Positions 6,561-8,021 of a stretch of DNA of 8,021 nucleotides are shown here, one piece after another (position 1 is the stretch's first letter; each line of letters begins with the position of its first letter). Origin of the DNA: Clostridia bacterium (GTDB lineage Bacteria > Bacillota_A > Clostridia > Oscillospirales > Butyricicoccaceae); assembly GCA_017421885.1 (NCBI GenBank), contig JAFOHJ010000170.1:1-8021 (forward strand), in the 5' to 3' direction. The position numbers were made by a program, and so were the translations under genes. The notes beneath the pieces are model-generated. The model was given only the letters and a program-made list of their open reading frames with translations, did not search any database and was not told where the DNA came from.

Positions 6561-8021
6561 ATGAAATACGATTATAAAGGCATTGAAGCCAAGTGGCAGC
6601 AGAGATGGGACGATGAAAAGTCCTTTAAGACACTGGATGACTTCACGATGCCCAAGTACTATGCGCTCGTAGAGTTTCCCTATCCTTCGGGCGCCGGCCT
6701 GCATGTAGGCCATCCCCGTTCCTACACGGCTCTTGATATCGTTGCAAGAAAGCGCCGCATGGAAGGCTATAATGTCCTTTATCCTATGGGTTGGGACGCA
6801 TTCGGCCTGCCCACCGAGAATTTTGCCATCAAGAACCACATCCATCCCGAGATCGTCACCGAGCGCAACGTTGCACGTTTCAAGTCGCAGCTCAAGATGA
6901 TAGGCCTGTCCTTTGACTGGGACCGCGAGGTCAACACCACCGACCCCGGCTATTTCAAGTGGACACAGTGGATCTTCCAGCAGCTCTTCAAGAAGGGCCT
7001 TGCATACAAGACCACAATGCCCGTTAACTGGTGCACATCCTGCAAGTGTGTTCTGGCCAACGAAGAAGTTGTCAACGGCGTCTGCGAGCGCTGCGGCAGC
7101 GAGGTCGTCCGCAAGGAAAAGAGCCAGTGGATGCTTGCCATCACAAAGTATGCTCAGCGCCTTATCGACGATCTGGATCTGGTCGATTATGTTGACCGCG
7201 TAAAGACACAGCAGAAGAACTGGATCGGCCGTTCGACCGGCGCAGAGGTAGAGTTCGCCACAACAGAGGGCGATCTGCTCAAGATCTATACAACAAGACC
7301 CGACACCCTGTTCGGCGCTACATACATGGTCATGTCGCCCGAGCATCCCTTCATCGAGAAGTGGAAGGAGTCGCTCAATAACTATGCCGATGTCGTTGTC
7401 TATCGCGAGGCCGCAGCCAGAAAGTCTGACTTCGAGCGTACCGAGATGGCAAAGGACAAGACCGGCGTATGCCTTGACGGCGTAAGGGGCATCAACCCCG
7501 TGACCGGCAAGGAGATCCCCATCTTCGTTTCCGACTATGTCCTCATGGGCTACGGCACAGGCGCCATCATGGCTGTTCCCGCTCACGACACACGCGACTG
7601 GGAGTTCGCCAAGAAGTTCGGCTGCCAGATCACCGAGGTCGTAAAGGGCGGCGATGTCGAGAAGGAAGCCTTCACCGACTGCGAGACCGGCGTTATGGTC
7701 AACTCCGGCTTCCTCGACGGCATGACCGTTGAAGAGGCAAAGGTCGCCATCGTAGAGTGGCTGACTAAGGAAGGCAAGGGCGAGGCAAAGGTCAACTTCA
7801 AGCTGCGTGACTGGGTCTTCTCCCGTCAGAGATACTGGGGCGAGCCTATCCCCCTGGTCCACTGCGATAAGTGCGGCTGGGTCGCTATTCCCGAGGAAGA
7901 GCTGCCCCTGAGACTGCCCGAGGTCGACAGCTATGAGCCCACCGACAACGGCGAGTCGCCCCTCGCAAAGTGCGAAGACTGGATCCAGACAACATGCCCC
8001 TGCTGCGGCGGCCCTGCAAGA
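6561..8021 (+). CDS. leuS: Leucyl-tRNA synthetase, N-terminal part (3' end outside window)
   Basis: LeuRS charges tRNA-Leu and edits mischarged amino acids. 487 residues are visible, open to the window edge, of a usual 800-860. The start [16 protein letters not shown] is typical of the family. Visible: [13 protein letters not shown] with the HIGH-type HVGH at 48-51, [12 protein letters not shown] (76-87; commonly GLPAEN/Q), a zinc-type knuckle C158-x2-C161...C175-x2-C178, the CP1 editing domain with TTRPDTLFG (from 244) and [15 protein letters not shown] (332-346), then the return to the catalytic domain [17 protein letters not shown] second Cys pair set follows (C435-x2-C438 and C479-x2-C482) in the zinc insertion. 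The KMSKS loop and the anticodon-binding domain lie beyond the window. Editing residues appear intact. Codon choice is strongly biased, consistent with high expression. Confidence 0.97.
   Translation, partial: MKYDYKGIEAKWQQRWDDEKSFKTLDDFTMPKYYALVEFPYPSGAGLHVGHPRSYTALDIVARKRRMEGYNVLYPMGWDAFGLPTENFAIKNHIHPEIVTERNVARFKSQLKMIGLSFDWDREVNTTDPGYFKWTQWIFQQLFKKGLAYKTTMPVNWCTSCKCVLANEEVVNGVCERCGSEVVRKEKSQWMLAITKYAQRLIDDLDLVDYVDRVKTQQKNWIGRSTGAEVEFATTEGDLLKIYTTRPDTLFGATYMVMSPEHPFIEKWKESLNNYADVVVYREAAARKSDFERTEMAKDKTGVCLDGVRGINPVTGKEIPIFVSDYVLMGYGTGAIMAVPAHDTRDWEFAKKFGCQITEVVKGGDVEKEAFTDCETGVMVNSGFLDGMTVEEAKVAIVEWLTKEGKGEAKVNFKLRDWVFSRQRYWGEPIPLVHCDKCGWVAIPEEELPLRLPEVDSYEPTDNGESPLAKCEDWIQTTCPCCGGPAR

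Noticed and set aside
6402..7862. A 486-codon minus-strand open frame opposite leuS
   Set aside because: It has the same cause: exact codon-register shadow of a strongly biased gene. There is no family similarity and no sensible ribosome binding site.
1..8021. Mobile elements, CRISPR arrays, phage genes, toxin-antitoxin or defence genes
   Set aside because: No direct-repeat arrays, transposase or integrase motifs, or unassigned genes were found; every sizeable frame belongs to a known housekeeping family.

Overview
The window is one uninterrupted plus-strand run of core housekeeping genes, very probably from a low-to-mid-GC Firmicute of the class Clostridia, with Oscillospiraceae/Ruminococcus-like gene order and protein sequences. 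This placement is inferred from gene order (smc-ftsY, rph-rdgB, and yhbY-nadD-yqeK-rsfS as in Bacillus yqeI-nadD-yqeK-yqeL), strong Shine-Dalgarno (SD) sites, and a fairly GC-rich codon choice that avoids TTA, CTA and TCA. No database search was possible.

Layout: the window opens inside smc (1-2394, N-terminal part missing). Then come ftsY (2415-3320), rph (3333-4058), rdgB (4062-4649), yhbY (4653-4949), nadD (4946-5548), one long frame joining yqeK and rsfS (5554-6516), and leuS (6561 to the window end, C-terminal part missing). The gaps are 20, 12, 3, 3, -4, 5 and 44 bases, so this looks like a single operon or two overlapping ones. No rRNA, tRNA, CRISPR array, mobile element or convincing terminator was seen, and no stretch over 300 bases lacks a gene.

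The genes cover chromosome segregation (SMC), membrane protein targeting (FtsY), tRNA 3'-end trimming (RNase PH), nucleotide-pool cleaning (RdgB), ribosome assembly (YhbY), NAD synthesis (NadD), Ap4A breakdown and ribosome silencing (YqeK, RsfS), and leucyl-tRNA charging (LeuRS). Growth-linked translation and nucleotide metabolism is the shared theme.

The most unusual part is the yqeK-rsfS segment. The two genes, normally separate, are joined in one frame with no stop between them. The junction still carries an excellent ribosome binding site and ATG, which predicts two products: a YqeK-RsfS fusion and free RsfS. Within yqeK, an AT-rich patch holds two inverted repeats and a promoter-like signal with a palindrome over its -10 region, which could drive rsfS-leuS separately. 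Smaller oddities are a shortened helix after the ATP-binding motif of NadD and a Thr-Thr replacing the usual Gly-Asp in RsfS. I see no evidence of an entirely new biological system here.
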